NCBI GenBank assembly: GCA_025618425.1
Contig: CM046849.1
Span: forward strand, 29,817,821 to 29,881,820
Reading direction: 5' to 3'
DNA from: Heliocidaris tuberculata
Lineage: Eukaryota > Echinodermata > Echinoidea > Camarodonta > Echinometridae
Length of the DNA stretch: 64,000 nucleotides
In this document: piece after piece, positions 13,228 to 25,594 of the stretch
How positions within the stretch are numbered: the first letter of the stretch is position 1
Layout: every line of letters starts with the position of its first letter
The notes under the pieces: model-generated
What the model was told of the DNA's origin: nothing
The model's database searches: none
The model's input: the letters and a program-made list of their open reading frames with translations, nothing else
Translations under genes and position numbers: made by a program

Positions 13228-13618
13228 GTATTGTTGATTATGGGTATTTCTGTGAAAAGGTGAAAAATATGTTCCGAGCTTTCTCATTCCTTTCATACCA
13301 ATTTGAAAGAGTATCATAGTAGAATTGTCCTCTGAAAAGGATTGCTCTTTCGATGCCCTCGTAATAAAAAAAATGACGATATGTGTGTGTACAGTCCTTG
13401 ATCGGACTGCACTCCTTGGTCCGATATACCCATTTATGTGTGCAGTGCATGTGCTTTCTGGCGAGATTGGGTAAATTTCTGATCATTTTGGTGATTTCAA
13501 AATCTCTCTGTATACACCGATTCTAATGTAGATATGATCTATCTTTCCCAAAGGCTTTGAGACAGTTTCTTTCACAATAGAATTGTATGACCAGAACACA
13601 ACTTTATCTTTAAGAGAC
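13228..13618. repeat. Long inverted-repeat arm, copy 2 (minus orientation)
   Basis: The reverse complement matches 10992-11535, including AAGATAAAGTTGTGTTCTGG, AAACTGTCTCAAAGC and GCACATGCACTGCACACA. With copy 1 it encloses 1.7 kb that contains foldback MITE copy 2. Confidence 0.65.
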
Positions 13619-14084
13619 ACATTTTGCAAAGATCCTCAGACTCAGGCTTTGTATTCATCGGGCATTATGTACATGTATATTGTGGAGTACTCGTTGTATT
13701 GTACATCCTAAACGTACTGTACACCGCAATGCCTACTTTAATTGATCATACTGATGACCCCAATTTCCTTTTTTACCGATTGAAATACAGACAAATGACA
13801 TCTTCATTACACCGTGCACCATATAAAAGACATGATATAATCAAGTGCGGCAATGACACGCTGCATAACTTTGTAGATTTATAGTCCAACATGTTGAAGG
13901 TGGGCATTTGTCCTAAATATACATGTATTATTCAATTATTGATATGAGAACTTTTCATGTCGTCATGGTGGATATACTAACTGACAGCATATAGCCTATA
14001 GTACGCAAATATTAACATTACACCTCAACATTCTCATTACAAATCTGCGATACCAATTCATGTTCCCAAATCAACACCATATAT

Positions 14085-14480
14085 GGCTTAGAGCAAGAAT
14101 GAAAATGCCAATACGTGAAAACCAAGGACATGAATGCCAATTATTAAACAAAGCGGAAATAAGAACGTCGTTTACCAAAGTTCTGTGATTACTCCTTCGT
14201 CGTACTACCCCTCCCTAATAAAAAAAATTCCCTGTGATATGGGCATGATTTGGAGAGTGTATAATTTGTAAGAAAGGTTAATACGTATGGAAAGAAATGG
14301 AGAACGTGGCATAAATGTCAATTCTCAAACAAAGCGGAAATAGAACGTCGTACCAAGTTCTGTGACAACTCCTTGGTCGTACTACCCCTCCCCACTAAAA
14401 AAAATTCCACGTGATCATAATCATATAGAACATGATGAAGAGTGTATGATTTGTAAGAAAGGTTACACGTGTGGAAAGAT
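14085..14480. repeat. Tandem duplication, period about 188 bases
   Basis: AAACAAAGCGGAAATA, GAACGTCGT, ACTACCCCTCCC and TTTGTAAGAAAGGTTA recur about 188 bases apart. A short Cys-containing frame in the second unit is not supported as a gene. Confidence 0.65.
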
Positions 14481-15414
14481 ATGGAGAACGTGGCAGACAG
14501 GTACATGTATTCAAGATGGACCGAACATGTTATGCATACACGAGTTGCATGTATTATTATATTTTGTGCTGCTTCAATTTAAACGGCCGATGCGAATACA
14601 TTTTAACCTACATGTAAATTATAATACTGCACAGGCCCACATACATGTTCGATCCACGAAGCTGCATGTACCGTATAGACAGTTTTACTTCGAATGGTAG
14701 GCCTATGGACTCTTAGGCTGTTGGTCTTGTAAATAAATTTTCAAACGTGAGGTTCGAGGAGAAAAACATCTTCACAAAGCACAGAAGAGATATCAAATCA
14801 TATGACGAAATACAATCTTCCATTTGGATTCACGTGTATGTTCTCCTTTCAATTCATATAAATTCTTATTTCACGATAAGTTCAACAGTCATGTACAGTA
14901 CCAATACATTATTTTTGTTTTCAATGAAAACGTTCAGAACACAGCTCGCAAGTGGGTTAACGGCATTTTCAACCAAACGAATTCGCTTAAAGAAAAATAG
15001 TCGAGGTATAAACCCCACTGCATTAAAACATTTGCCCCGGGTAGAGATAAAACACTAAACCATGTACATGTAAAATACAATCCACAGTACACTCCTCATG
15101 CTATACGTATCGAGCTACGTTATACGCCATAATGGTAACCTGTGGAGGCCTATACATGGACATGTAGTTTCTAGCTGAGGCTGTGATAACTCCTTGGTTG
15201 GTTGGAGTGGGAGGGAAGCACATGTAAAGCCAATTGTAGAAGGGGATTTAAAACGTAGGCAATTTACATGATATTTTTCAAGATAAAAGACAAGGCTACA
15301 ATACTGATAAGGTATTGACCGGTCACTGATTTTTCTGATAAAGAAAAATATAATGCGGTTAAAGGTACAATTCACTCTAAAACGAAAAGATATATACCTA
15401 ACATCGATTACAAT

Positions 15415-15780
15415 TTTTTTCTTAAAGTCGAGTTGTGGTTATGCGATTACAACATTGTGAAAGGAACTGTCTGGAAGCAATTGGGAAAGGTTAAAAATGT
15501 ACTGAGGTTTTGGAACAATAAAAAAAAATGATAAGAAATTGGCCCAATCTGGCTGAAAGTCACATTTACTGCACGCAGAATTGTGCAGGACACACATCTG
15601 GCATGTATTGTAAGTTTGGTCAAAACTTTTAAGCTATTTCTTGAATTATTTCGACTATATGGTAGCAGCTGAAGAAACCCTTTTCAGGAGTGCTTAAGTT
15701 CTTCTATCATATATCTGACACGACAGTGGACTAAGAAATCTCAAAATTATTTTCACCTTTTTAAAAACTCAACCTTTTCT
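15415..15780. repeat. Long inverted-repeat arm, copy 3 (plus orientation)
   Basis: It matches copy 1 without the insert: CTTAAAGTCGAGTTGTGG, GGAACTGTCTGGAAGC, ATGATAAGAAATTGGCCCAA and TTTTTAAAAACTCAAC. Confidence 0.6.
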
Positions 15781-16734
15781 TTTTCTTATCACATGAACGA
15801 TTTCTATATTTACGCCAAACTTTACGTCGTTTTTTCCCCGATAAATGCCTACGTTTCTTTAATTTGACAATGCCACCAAAATTTATTTAGTATTGAATAT
15901 AAAAATGGTTCTAAATATTAAAACTAAAGTATCATTTTCTTGATAACGGGTGCAAACTGCGAAGCAGATCTTTCTAACTTTCTTCTATATAATGAATTGA
16001 ATTGAATTGAAATGGGTTGTTATTTTACATGATGTTTTAAAAACATTTCAAACTATTCTGAAATAAAAACAGTATTTGTTTAAGTTTACATGTGAAAGTA
16101 AGAAAACCAAACTTTCTAATTCCTTAATAATTTTTCACAATGTACTGCACATCATCTGAGGCAGGCAGACTGTGATTTGGCAAACATAAGTCATGCATGT
16201 CGGCATATAATAAAAATTAGAAATGATTGTAATACTAATTGTTCCATTGACCCTTGGCATGCTGGGTGGAATACATTCCCCAAAATGTCTAGCAAAATCG
16301 TCATCTCGACTGTCACGCAGTTTGAATTAAACCTCTTTTTAACATTCTAAGCTGAACATTTTAGCAGAAGTCCCAATAGAACAGATAATGTCATAATAAA
16401 ATAAACATGATAAATATGTTGTAACAGATACGAACGTGGATTTTATGGTCTATATCGGAAAGGTATTTCATTACGCATTGTGTTTAATGCTGTGCATATC
16501 ACTTATATATAATTTCAAATGAAAAAGCTCATTAAAAATTGAAATACCTGTACTTATCAAAATACTATAGTTCGTAGTGTGACAAACGTCATCCATTTCG
16601 AAGTCATCTGGAGTATGATCTGTGTGTATTTGGGCATATCCACAATAAGGGACATAAAACGCGACATTAATCCTGAATCTGCGAATTCACAATTTTCGTT
16701 TTTGTTAAAGAGAAGATTGAGTTCTTTCAAAGAT

Positions 16735-17070
16735 GGAAAACAATTTGTGGCTTTCTCATTCTTTTATTTCAGTTTGGAAAAATATCATAGTCGAAATGTC
16801 TCCTGAAAAAGAAAAAGGCTTCTCAAAGTCAAACGCCATCCATCGTATTCAAAATATGACGATAATTAGCTGAAATGTTTAGACATGAATAAATTGTGCA
16901 TTTGATTTTCAGCAATAGTGAGTCAATTTGTTTTCATTTTAATCATTCCAAAACCTCACAGTATACATCAATTCTTATGTAAGGCAAATTGCATAATCAA
17001 CCTTTCCCAATTACTTTCTGACAGTTCGTTCACAATGTAATCACATTATTGAACTTTATCTCTAACTAGA
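16735..17070. repeat. Long inverted-repeat arm, copy 4 (minus orientation)
   Basis: The reverse complement of copy 3, ending near ATTGAACTTTATCTC at 17052-17066. Copies 3 and 4 enclose about 950 bases of unique AT-rich DNA. Confidence 0.6.
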
Positions 17071-18317
17071 TGAGCCAATTTATGGAAATGATATTTTTCA
17101 GTCTACTTTCCCAGGTAATATGCATTTAATTTTTCCCCTTTACAAATTCTTATAGAAGGGGATGGAGCCTTTTGTAACAAACTTTCCTGTCCTGTTGCCA
17201 ATGTTCTATGGGCTTATATGAGAGAGTTGTAAAGAGTGATTTCGGAAAGTAAAATGAAGTATTAAGTTTGCTAGTGACAACAGTCATCTCTGTTACATCA
17301 ATTAAAACATAACAAAAAAACTTAGTGGTAATGTGTGTACGAATAATTGGAAATGACAATTTATCTTTGATAAGAAAAAATAGGTGATTTAATTACAATA
17401 ACAACTACATCAATACTACTTCATAGGCAGTAGTCTAAATTGTCCAGATTTCATTTGCAAACGACAATCTTGTATGAAATTTGGGAGATATAAATATTAC
17501 TTTCATGCTTCCAGTTACTGCCCAACTTTACTGAAAACATATTATGCACCTTTTTCTTCAATATTGTTTAAAGCTTGTTATGATTTAAAAAAGGAGTCCA
17601 CATTTGAAGAAAAAAAAAAAAATTCAATACCAACAGGAATAGACTAATCAAATATGAATGACAAAATTTCTAAAACAAAATCCTTAGTCTCATCCGGGAC
17701 AATAAAGAATGCTCCTTTTGAAGAAATACAACGCAAATTGGTTTTTAGAACTGTTCATTCGTGTATCTATGTCATTTCACAAAAATATACAATTCATAAA
17801 AAATAATCAAGGCTCGCATCATTTTCTACTTGCAATCAATATAATCATGCAGCAAAATCAAAATAATGGAAAGCACTTTTCAAAGAATTACGATTTAAAT
17901 AAAAGCAGGGTTATTATTCAAAACGCATGTACTTTTCCAAAAAAAAAAACAACAACTGAAGAAAGGGGTCCCTAGTGCACGGAATAAATGTAATAATACA
18001 AAAAAGATTGAGTTTTCTTTAAACTCTCTTTGGTAAACTTTTAGTAAAAAATACAATATAAAACATTTATACCACTCAATTTGTAAGCGCAACACTATAT
18101 CACAGAATATAGCCATCTGTATGGCAAAGTCGTGACTCGAGTTGGTCATTCTATAATGTAACTTGTCACAATAATGAAGACACAACAATAACTGACATTA
18201 AACTTTCTGATTTATATACAGTATAAAATAAAAATGGCAGTATAATGTATATAAAACGATTTCATAAAACTTCTTGTAAAAAAAAAGCTTGAACTATAGT
18301 TGGTATAATATTCTTGT
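17071..18317 (-). other. Downstream region of the SKIDA1-like gene, probable 3' UTR
   Basis: AT-rich DNA without a convincing ORF on either strand directly follows the TAA at 18318. It is largely unique, with A-rich runs near 17612 and 17940. It is the natural place for the 3' UTR, but I could not fix a polyadenylation site. Confidence 0.35.
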
Positions 18318-20771
18318 TTATCTAGTTGTAATAGCACCATGTTGTAGAACCTTATGCCTGTTTGGTTTGGGCAGTGGTGACCCACCAATTTTCCATCGCC
18401 AAACGGGATGACTTTTAGGAGGGTCTACCCCCCTTGGTACGGCCATGCTGCAGGCTGGCCTGAGGTCCCCATCCCCTACGATCAAAGAAGGCGGTAATAG
18501 AAGAAATTCTGACATCTTGAAAGTGGCAATCTTTGGGTCAAGTCCCTTGCTGTTAGTCCTTTTTACCTTCGACCCTCTTTTGGATTCTTTGGGTTTTAAT
18601 CGCCGTGTCTTTTTTAACCCCTTCGCAGTAGATTTCTTCCCCTTGCCTTTCTGAAGGCGCGCTAATTCACTGGATATTGCTTCCAGTTTTCGTCTCAATT
18701 CTGCCACTTTCTTCGGATCGCCTTGTTCTTTTTGTCTTTTCCTCTTTTGACATATTTCTGACTTGGTTTCTGAATTCGAACAAGGAGCTGAGCCTTTAGT
18801 TCTGTTTGCGAAATTCCCATTCACATCACAACTTTCCAAACTCTTCCCGTCAAATTTGCACTTCTCCTTTTTCTTGCTTTTTTTCTTTTTCTTGTGCTTT
18901 TTCTTGTTTGGTAGAATTTTAATGTCTTCAAATTCTTCTTTCTTTGTGCCAGATTTCCTTTTCTCTCCAAGCTTGACAGCACCATTTAAGATCTCCTCTC
19001 CTTCATTTTGTGGCGAGACAAGCCAAGATTTTTCGCACTTTTTCAAAACCAGAGCTGCGGCACCTGCAGCGGTGTCTTGGTGTTCCCCCAGCCCAGCCGC
19101 TACAGCCTCCCCGCAGTTACGCGTGCACGAACACTCCGTGTTCCGATCACTTTCATGATTTCCACGTACTTTTCGCTGAATGTTTCGTGGACAATTTTTA
19201 TTACACAGCTCTACGTTCGAGCATTTGCTATTCTTCAGTCGCAGAGAGTTGTTTATTTTCTTGACATACCTCGCAGAGTGTTGCAACCATAAGTTGTTGG
19301 TGTTACAAGGGGAGCTATTTGAACTCAATTGACCGCAGTTGGTTTTGTGTGTTGTATTGTTATTATGACATGGCTTCGCTTCGTGGATGAATCTCGCTGG
19401 ACTACACAAGCCTGTCGTGCATTCCGACGATTCGCCGTCTGAATTTGACCCGACCCTGGCCCGCGATCGAACCCTCGTGATGTCCCCCAAAATTGTGTCT
19501 GTACTCGAGACCGAATTCAAGGACTCGCTGGACACAGAAAGCTCCGATAAATCAGAGAGGTTTGAGTTGATTTCCAAGTTTGACAATTCGCTCTCTTGGT
19601 CGCTGTCACTCTCCAAACCCTTGCTGCCCACACGAATCTGCTGAGCTGCGACAGCGAATTGAAATCCGTTCACAAAACGTATTTCCCCATCATTATTCTT
19701 CTCAGTATTCTCCAATATGGCGGCCCCATCTTGGTCAGGAACGTCTCCAAACGTCTGCCAAGAATCATCATCCTTCTCCTGCCCAGTAAATCCAAAATAT
19801 TCCTTTTCTTTCGAGGGGTTGGTTTTAGTTTCACTGTGCATATCACATACACGTTCTACGTTGCTTTCTGTGGCAATGCGATTGCATGTTGTGTCTGCAT
19901 TATTATCGTCCATGTTTTTCCCTTCCTTTTCGCCGCAATAAATATCGACTTCTCCATGCATATTCTTTGCTCGTTCAGCACCGATTAAAAGTCTGTCTGC
20001 GGAAGAAAATGCTGTGGAATGAATGTCAAATGTCACAGTTTTCCTCTCACAAGCCTGGAAGCCAAAACAAGGCTCAGAAAACGAAAATGCCACCGATTTT
20101 GTAGTCGGGTTGCTATTGACATGTTCTGCGCTGCTCTTCGCCGTTTGTTTACTCGTACTTCCCGTATTATCTGAATGGCCACTATGCACATGTGTACAGA
20201 AGCCGCAGTCAGGCGATCTACTGCGAGCAAAAAATATGTCGGATTTTGAAGCATTTGGAAGCTCTGTGGTGCACGGTTTCTGACACTCAACAATTCTGTC
20301 TGAGCGCTCTGACAATCCCACGAAAAATTTATTTGAATCTTTACACTCTATTTCTACCTTCCTAACATGTTTCTTAACCCGTTTAACATGCTTCTTATGC
20401 TTATTTTTCAGGTCAATTTTGACACCATTTTTGTTTTCCAGTCCCTCTGTTCTTACACCGCACGATCGACATAGCTTCAGCAAATCATTATGGGAAATTA
20501 AACAGCATTTGCTGGTACGATGTGGAACAGCTTTTAGCCATTTCAAGCGATGGATCTGTCTTAATTTACAGGGTTTTGTATCTATGTGCAGCTTCTTCAA
20601 TCGTTTGTGGAAGGTGGTTCGGGGTACAGAATTCTTTCCACTCTGAAAGGCGTGGAATACTTGGGTTAGGGCGTACATCTTCTTCCTATTTGTGCATCCA
20701 TTTTCTCCTCGCATTCGCAAGATAGCGAGTCGAATTCCGTTGATCTCAGCAAATTCACTTCTCATTTCCAT
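18318..20771 (-). CDS. SKIDA1: SKIDA1-like SKI/DACH-domain nuclear protein, 817 residues
   Basis: Recognised from the N-terminal SKI/SNO/DAC-type domain at residues 4-105. It contains NGIRLAILRMRG, a YALTQVF segment, PRTTFHKRLKKL, and the KCCLIS...LCRSC stretch typical of this fold, and it resembles vertebrate SKIDA1 more than SKI, SNO or DACH. Then come a long low-complexity Ser/Asn/Cys region, an acidic Ser-rich patch (about 387-430), a lysine block (about 622-640), a short coiled coil (about 674-712), and a C-terminal block (about 753-807) with PPSLIVGDGDLRPACS and HPVWRWKIGG. From memory, vertebrate SKIDA1 shares a C-terminal block like this with EPOP, a PRC2 accessory protein, so a chromatin role is inferred. 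The open frame continues upstream to a strong acceptor at 20861, but the first ATG that matches the family start is 20771. The coding sequence is uninterrupted and ends in TAA. Neighbouring DNA is repeats, not genes. Confidence 0.88.
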   Translation of the reverse strand: MEMRSEFAEINGIRLAILRMRGENGCTNRKKMYALTQVFHAFQSGKNSVPRTTFHKRLKKLHIDTKPCKLRQIHRLKWLKAVPHRTSKCCLISHNDLLKLCRSCGVRTEGLENKNGVKIDLKNKHKKHVKRVKKHVRKVEIECKDSNKFFVGLSERSDRIVECQKPCTTELPNASKSDIFFARSRSPDCGFCTHVHSGHSDNTGSTSKQTAKSSAEHVNSNPTTKSVAFSFSEPCFGFQACERKTVTFDIHSTAFSSADRLLIGAERAKNMHGEVDIYCGEKEGKNMDDNNADTTCNRIATESNVERVCDMHSETKTNPSKEKEYFGFTGQEKDDDSWQTFGDVPDQDGAAILENTEKNNDGEIRFVNGFQFAVAAQQIRVGSKGLESDSDQESELSNLEINSNLSDLSELSVSSESLNSVSSTDTILGDITRVRSRARVGSNSDGESSECTTGLCSPARFIHEAKPCHNNNTTHKTNCGQLSSNSSPCNTNNLWLQHSARYVKKINNSLRLKNSKCSNVELCNKNCPRNIQRKVRGNHESDRNTECSCTRNCGEAVAAGLGEHQDTAAGAAALVLKKCEKSWLVSPQNEGEEILNGAVKLGEKRKSGTKKEEFEDIKILPNKKKHKKKKKSKKKEKCKFDGKSLESCDVNGNFANRTKGSAPCSNSETKSEICQKRKRQKEQGDPKKVAELRRKLEAISSELARLQKGKGKKSTAKGLKKTRRLKPKESKRGSKVKRTNSKGLDPKIATFKMSEFLLLPPSLIVGDGDLRPACSMAVPRGVDPPKSHPVWRWKIGGSPLPKPNRHKVLQHGAITTR

Positions 20772-20861
20772 TTTTGTTTCGGCGCTCAAATTAATATTTA
20801 TAATTCTAGCTGGTTGTGGTGCGTGGAGACTTCGAAGCACATGCGGTATTCTCGGATAGGT
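20772..20861 (-). other. 5' UTR part of the SKIDA1-like exon and its splice acceptor
   Basis: On the minus strand a long T-rich tract ending CTTTCTTTCAG lies just before base 20861, a textbook acceptor. The 90 bases between it and the ATG at 20771 are open in the coding frame but hold no ATG in that frame. At least one upstream, probably non-coding, exon is therefore expected. A possible donor, GAT then GTGAGT, lies near 21058 on the minus strand. The GC-richer stretch at 21540-21640 could be the promoter; both are guesses. Confidence 0.65.
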
Positions 20862-23800
20862 CTGAAAGAAAGAAAAAAAATATTAAAACGGGTGATAATT
20901 ACAGAAAGCATGCAGCCATAAATATGTGAATGAATTTTTGTCCTCTTTAATTTCGAAAGCGAACCGTTGTGAAACCATAAGATAATAGGCAAACCACATA
21001 AACCATATTTATTAAAAGGCAACTAACAGCCAAAAAAACATTTATACAAAATGAACTCACATCGTCAGTTGTAATTTCCCAGCTCCTTATCGAATTAATA
21101 TAATGACAAATTTTGAAAAATACCTTTTTATTTGATTAAGCCTTACATTTTGCTTCTTAAATTCAATTCAATTAAATAAGCCCTATACCCGATGTCGCTA
21201 TAGCTACACATCTACTCTATACTTCATTAGAATTACGTTTAATCTCACAATTATTCCTTTTAGAAATTCCGTTAATCTCAATTTAAGAAACTAAAAAAGA
21301 TTTCAACATCGGTTTAGGAAATTTATTGCTTACTGGCGTCGCGATTCACGATCCCATGTGCACCAGGTCAGAAATTCCTCAGCGTCACAAAAAGGAAAGA
21401 AAAATCAGATTTCTCTATTTTAGCCAGCTCACGAGTCGTATTGTAAAATGTACGAGATTAAATAAATAAATGGCCGCACATAGCCTCAAACTAATTTTTC
21501 CTATGATGAAAAGCAGACGATCAAATGCAGTTTTCCTCTCGTGAAGAAATTCCTTCCCGCTCTCTAAAATAAAAAACGTCGCGAAGGAAAATGTGCCCGC
21601 GCTCCGTATTTACCACACTGACTTATAGATCATGCGTGCTATTGCAATATGGTTTGCATGGGAAAGCGTTCAACACGAACATGCATTTTTATATTTGAGG
21701 TATAGTAAATGTGTGTGGGGGATAAGGGCTGCTGTGCATCGGTGTTTGAAAACATTTTCGTTGAATTATAGCCCTCCCTTTCCCGTAGACACGCCCCTTT
21801 TCTCTCAGAGACAAATAGTACTAATACGAGATAATTTTATCATCCAATATAATAGAAGTTACTATTCAGTAACGAAATATTACTTGGCAAATTACATGTG
21901 CAATGTCTTGAAATGGAATTACATAAATATTTTCTAGAATACGGCAATTGGGAATACTGATATGGCAGATATAGAATGAAAGGCATTACAAAAAAATTAT
22001 CAACAATATGAGCGGAAAATAAAATTCAACTTATAAATAGGATGCTGCTACATATTCACCTTAAAAACGATGGTCTTATTTTGGATGAACATATGGAAAA
22101 TAAATACCTTACAAATTGCAGATAATGTATTTTTTCAGTCATATAACATGAGAGAAACATTTGATTTGTGTTTGTTCTTTTTTTTTTTCAAAAATGATTT
22201 ACTGTTGAATGGATTTAGAAATCCCGCTAAAACGTTTATATAGTGTACACAATTATTTTTAAAATAATTGACATGCAGATTCTGTTTATGACTCGATGTG
22301 CATATTAATTAAAGCCTATCAAAAATGTCGAGGTCTGATCATTCTGATAACCATGTATCTAAAGCACCTAATTTTGGGGTTGATATTTCATGATTTTGAT
22401 GACGTAAATGAATTATCACTCACTCATATTTATAGCGTTAACTACAAACACACACTATCATTGTGCGGTATAATTACTTTGTATAATCAAGAAAATACTT
22501 TTTGTCAGTAAAATGATTTAGAAAATGTTTGTTTCACCATGTTTACCAAACATAAGTTTATGTTGAAAATGTTAACCTAGGGCCTTCACGTTAAAAAGTG
22601 TTTTGACTAACGACAAGGCAATCCTGCAAATATTGAATAAAGAAAGAGAGAAAAGATATTATATTCTTTTTCATCATTATAACAAACCATATAATTGTTT
22701 GTAGATTCCAATAAATAAGAGTGCCGTATAAATTTTATTATTTTGAAATAAGAATGCAAACCATGCACTATGAAAATGTGAATTGTGAAATCACCATTCA
22801 AAAGGGCCGCTGTGTGACCACTTAAAAATAAAAAAAAATAATGGTAGGATTTACACTTTTAATATGCTCGATCCAACACTCTAAAGGCTGAATCCAGCAT
22901 GTCCAAAATGCTAATCTGCCATTTTGAAATTGTGGTCACTCCTCGGCCCTTTAAAGTTTTTAGAGTGTACACAGCGAACGTTCTACAGAAAAAGTGACGG
23001 CAGCACCGCGGGTCAAGGATGCCATTAATATCCTTGACCTCACCTTTACAACATACATAAACTGAATGTCGGCAACAGAATTTTTCAAGAGAGTGGCGCA
23101 TGTTTTATATGTTTCCATTTCCGAAATTATGTATAATTCTTCCGAAGTTGCGAATTTCCGACATTTCTACCAAAGAAGTCATGTTGTGCTCTTTGTGATG
23201 CTGACAATGTCGCACAGAAATCAAATTCATGTGAGCGAAATCAAGTTTTGAAAGTACTGTATCTGGATAGTTTTTCTCGAATGGAATTGCCGATCTAGTA
23301 CTTAATACAGTACGCATCTTGGTTTATTTTGTTTTGATGGTTTATCCTGATAGCTAAGAAAGCAAGTATGTGCTTTTAAGGATAAGCAATCAGGGGGACC
23401 TAAAGCTTTCAATCCTATCCGGAGGACGTGGTAATGAACATTAATGCATTATACAAAATAATCTAATACCGACTCATCTAGAACCATCGATATGCAAACG
23501 AATTGTAATTATAGGACATGTTATTCTTTAAAATTCCCCCTCCAACTACCCCGCCCAAGGAAAGAATAAAAAAGAAATTATTTTGCATATGTTGGAGCCA
23601 GTTTGTTTAATGCACTCTCTGGTGATGTTCAGACCCGTATACATACATCCCTTTATACGTTAAAAAAAAAAACTATGCAAAGCTTTAAATCTTGAATCAG
23701 CGGAATGATAACATTAATATTCAAGTGTGTACATTTTATAATACCATTAATTCACTCTCCGTTTTTGTTGTTGTTGTTTTTTTTTGTGGTAATTTACCAT

Positions 23801-25333
23801 GTTACCTAATTGTTATGTGTTCTTAATTTTCATGTAGAATGATTTAGCAGAGCGCCTTTGGAAGGCAGTTTTGCATAATTGAACAGGCCAACCCTGCAGT
23901 ATAAAATAAAGAAGACAAAATAGATAAATATATAAATAAATACCGAGGGCAATAGCGCATCGATTTAGTTTCGAACTCATGACCTCCTGGTTAAGAGATC
24001 ACTGCTCTACCACTGAGCCATATCCTAGATTCTGTATTTTGGCATTTTTGAAAGGAGAAATCAGATCAACAGACAATCTGTTTCAATAAAAATACACTTC
24101 ACTTCCGTTGTCTAGAATTATTTAAATGATTACTTAGTTGATAATGATGTGGATTTGATTTTCTCATATTTTCTTTTTGACTTTTGGGGACGGGTTTATT
24201 GATACTATTATAAAACGCCTTATTATCAGCAAAGTGAGAATATGATATTTTAAACTATTAATCATCCTGAAACTGTTATATGAAAAGTTTGTATGAAATA
24301 AAACGTATTAAGATTTGGGTAAAATAAGGATTGTTTTTACATCAAGAAATACATTGTTTCCTTTCAGCGTTCTCTCACGGTTATTTACAATAAAAAAAAA
24401 AAAAAACAACTTGAGTAATAAAATTAATATCTTGGAACAGATTGGGATAACTATTGGTTTACCTTGATTGATTTCGTGGAAGATTGACACTTTTAGCATT
24501 TTTGAGATGGAAAATGTTGAAGTACATGATGGATATGGGATCATTTAAATGAACTCAGACAACCTGTTCAAATAAAATAATGACAATAAATTTTGAATAA
24601 ATCATCGTGTCAGTGACTTAATTAATATCATGACTAGAGAGGGCGACATACGATTGTTTGGCAATAGAGTACCCTCCTCCCCCACCCCTCCCCTTCAAAG
24701 TTAAAAATTATTTATTTTTTTTCTTCTTGTATTATTGAAACTTTTTATTCTAGAGCTATTTTTAAAGCTCAGATCGATTTCAGTCTAATTTAAGAATGAT
24801 AATTACGATTTGAACCAGACTGATTAGTATTTCCATTTGCATACATTTGTCATTTGTTACCAAAGAAAATATATTTAATCGGAGCGCAATTAGAAAAAAA
24901 CCCTTAAAAAGGTAAAATGATTTGGGCAGGTACAGGATGAATTTAACGCTTCAAGACTTAATCCGTTTCGACGACATGAAACAAACCTTTCTAGATTTTC
25001 ATGATTTTCTACAAAAACAATATGTCATGTATTGTTGTTACATCAAGTTTAGGCCATTTTCTGTGTTTGTAATCAAGCTGTATCGATTTTACTACTTGAT
25101 AATGGCGTATAATAATGTTAAATCACCGTTCTCTAAAACTTCAGTCTTGCCATTGTAAAATCATTTAAAATGCGATCAGTTTTTTGGAATAGGTCGATGA
25201 ATTTCTTTCTTTCTTTGCAGGTGAACATCACAAACAACAATAACAATATGCCGATTTGGATGCCTTGTATACAGACTAAGAACCTGTTTGACAAAATGCT
25301 ATACACGTACGCAAAAGTGTCATCATCATGATC
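20862..25333. other. Upstream of the SKIDA1-like gene; mostly unique DNA
   Basis: It probably contains the promoter and 5' non-coding exon(s) of the SKIDA1-like gene, which I cannot place with confidence. Apart from the tRNA-like piece near 24 kb there is little repeat. That is a notable contrast with the rest of the window and could reflect conserved regulatory DNA. Confidence 0.45.
23966..24027 (-). pseudogene. tRNA-like sequence (tRNA-Lys-CUU-related pseudogene or SINE head)
   Basis: The minus strand reads GGATATGGCTCAGTGGTAGA then GC, a good A-box and D-arm. A CTCTTAA anticodon-loop-like segment and GTTCGAA (B-box) follow. The anticodon and T stems do not pair and no acceptor stem closes, so this is not a functional tRNA. 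Confidence 0.55.
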
Positions 25334-25341
25334 ATGTCATT

Positions 25342-25594
25342 CAGGGGCGGCGCCAGGGTATTTTGATAGGAGGGGCAAGACGACCTAAAGATGACGTCAT
25401 ATTTTTTCTCCATTAAATAACAGGGGTAATATAGAGTTATATGTTTAAGATCTCTCTTTTTAATACTCCTCTTTCTTTTTTCTTCCCTTTTCTTCCCTTT
25501 TCTTCCTCCTTTTCTTCTTTTTTTTTTTTTTTTCACTACTTGAAAAATCATAGGGGGCGGTCGCCCCCTCTGCCCCCCTGTAGCGCCGCCCCTG
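25342..25594. mobile_element. hAT-type MITE with perfect 8-bp target duplication
   Basis: The ends CAGGGGCGGCGCCAGG and GTAGCGCCGCCCCTG are flanked by ATGTCATT at 25334-25341 and 25595-25602. The 253-bp interior is pyrimidine-rich and has no ORF. Confidence 0.87.

Noticed and set aside
13624..13884. 86-codon frame
   Set aside because: No recognisable domain, AT-rich, and directly next to an inverted-repeat arm. Chance ORF is the simplest view.
14362..14700. Plus-strand 112-codon frame with ECMICKKGYTC
   Set aside because: It lies on a tandem duplication whose other unit does not keep the frame. No flanking splice sites were seen.
20772..20840. Longer start of the SKIDA1-like protein (non-ATG, 23 extra residues)
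   Set aside because: It begins at GTG. The family start matches the ATG at 20771, and a splice acceptor lies just upstream.
23966..24027. Functional tRNA-Lys gene
   Set aside because: The anticodon and T stems do not pair and there is no acceptor stem.
25221..25350. Plus-strand exon after a TTTCTTTCTTTGCAG acceptor-like site
   Set aside because: The frame (VNITNNNNNMPIW) is short, has no donor, and runs into a hAT MITE.
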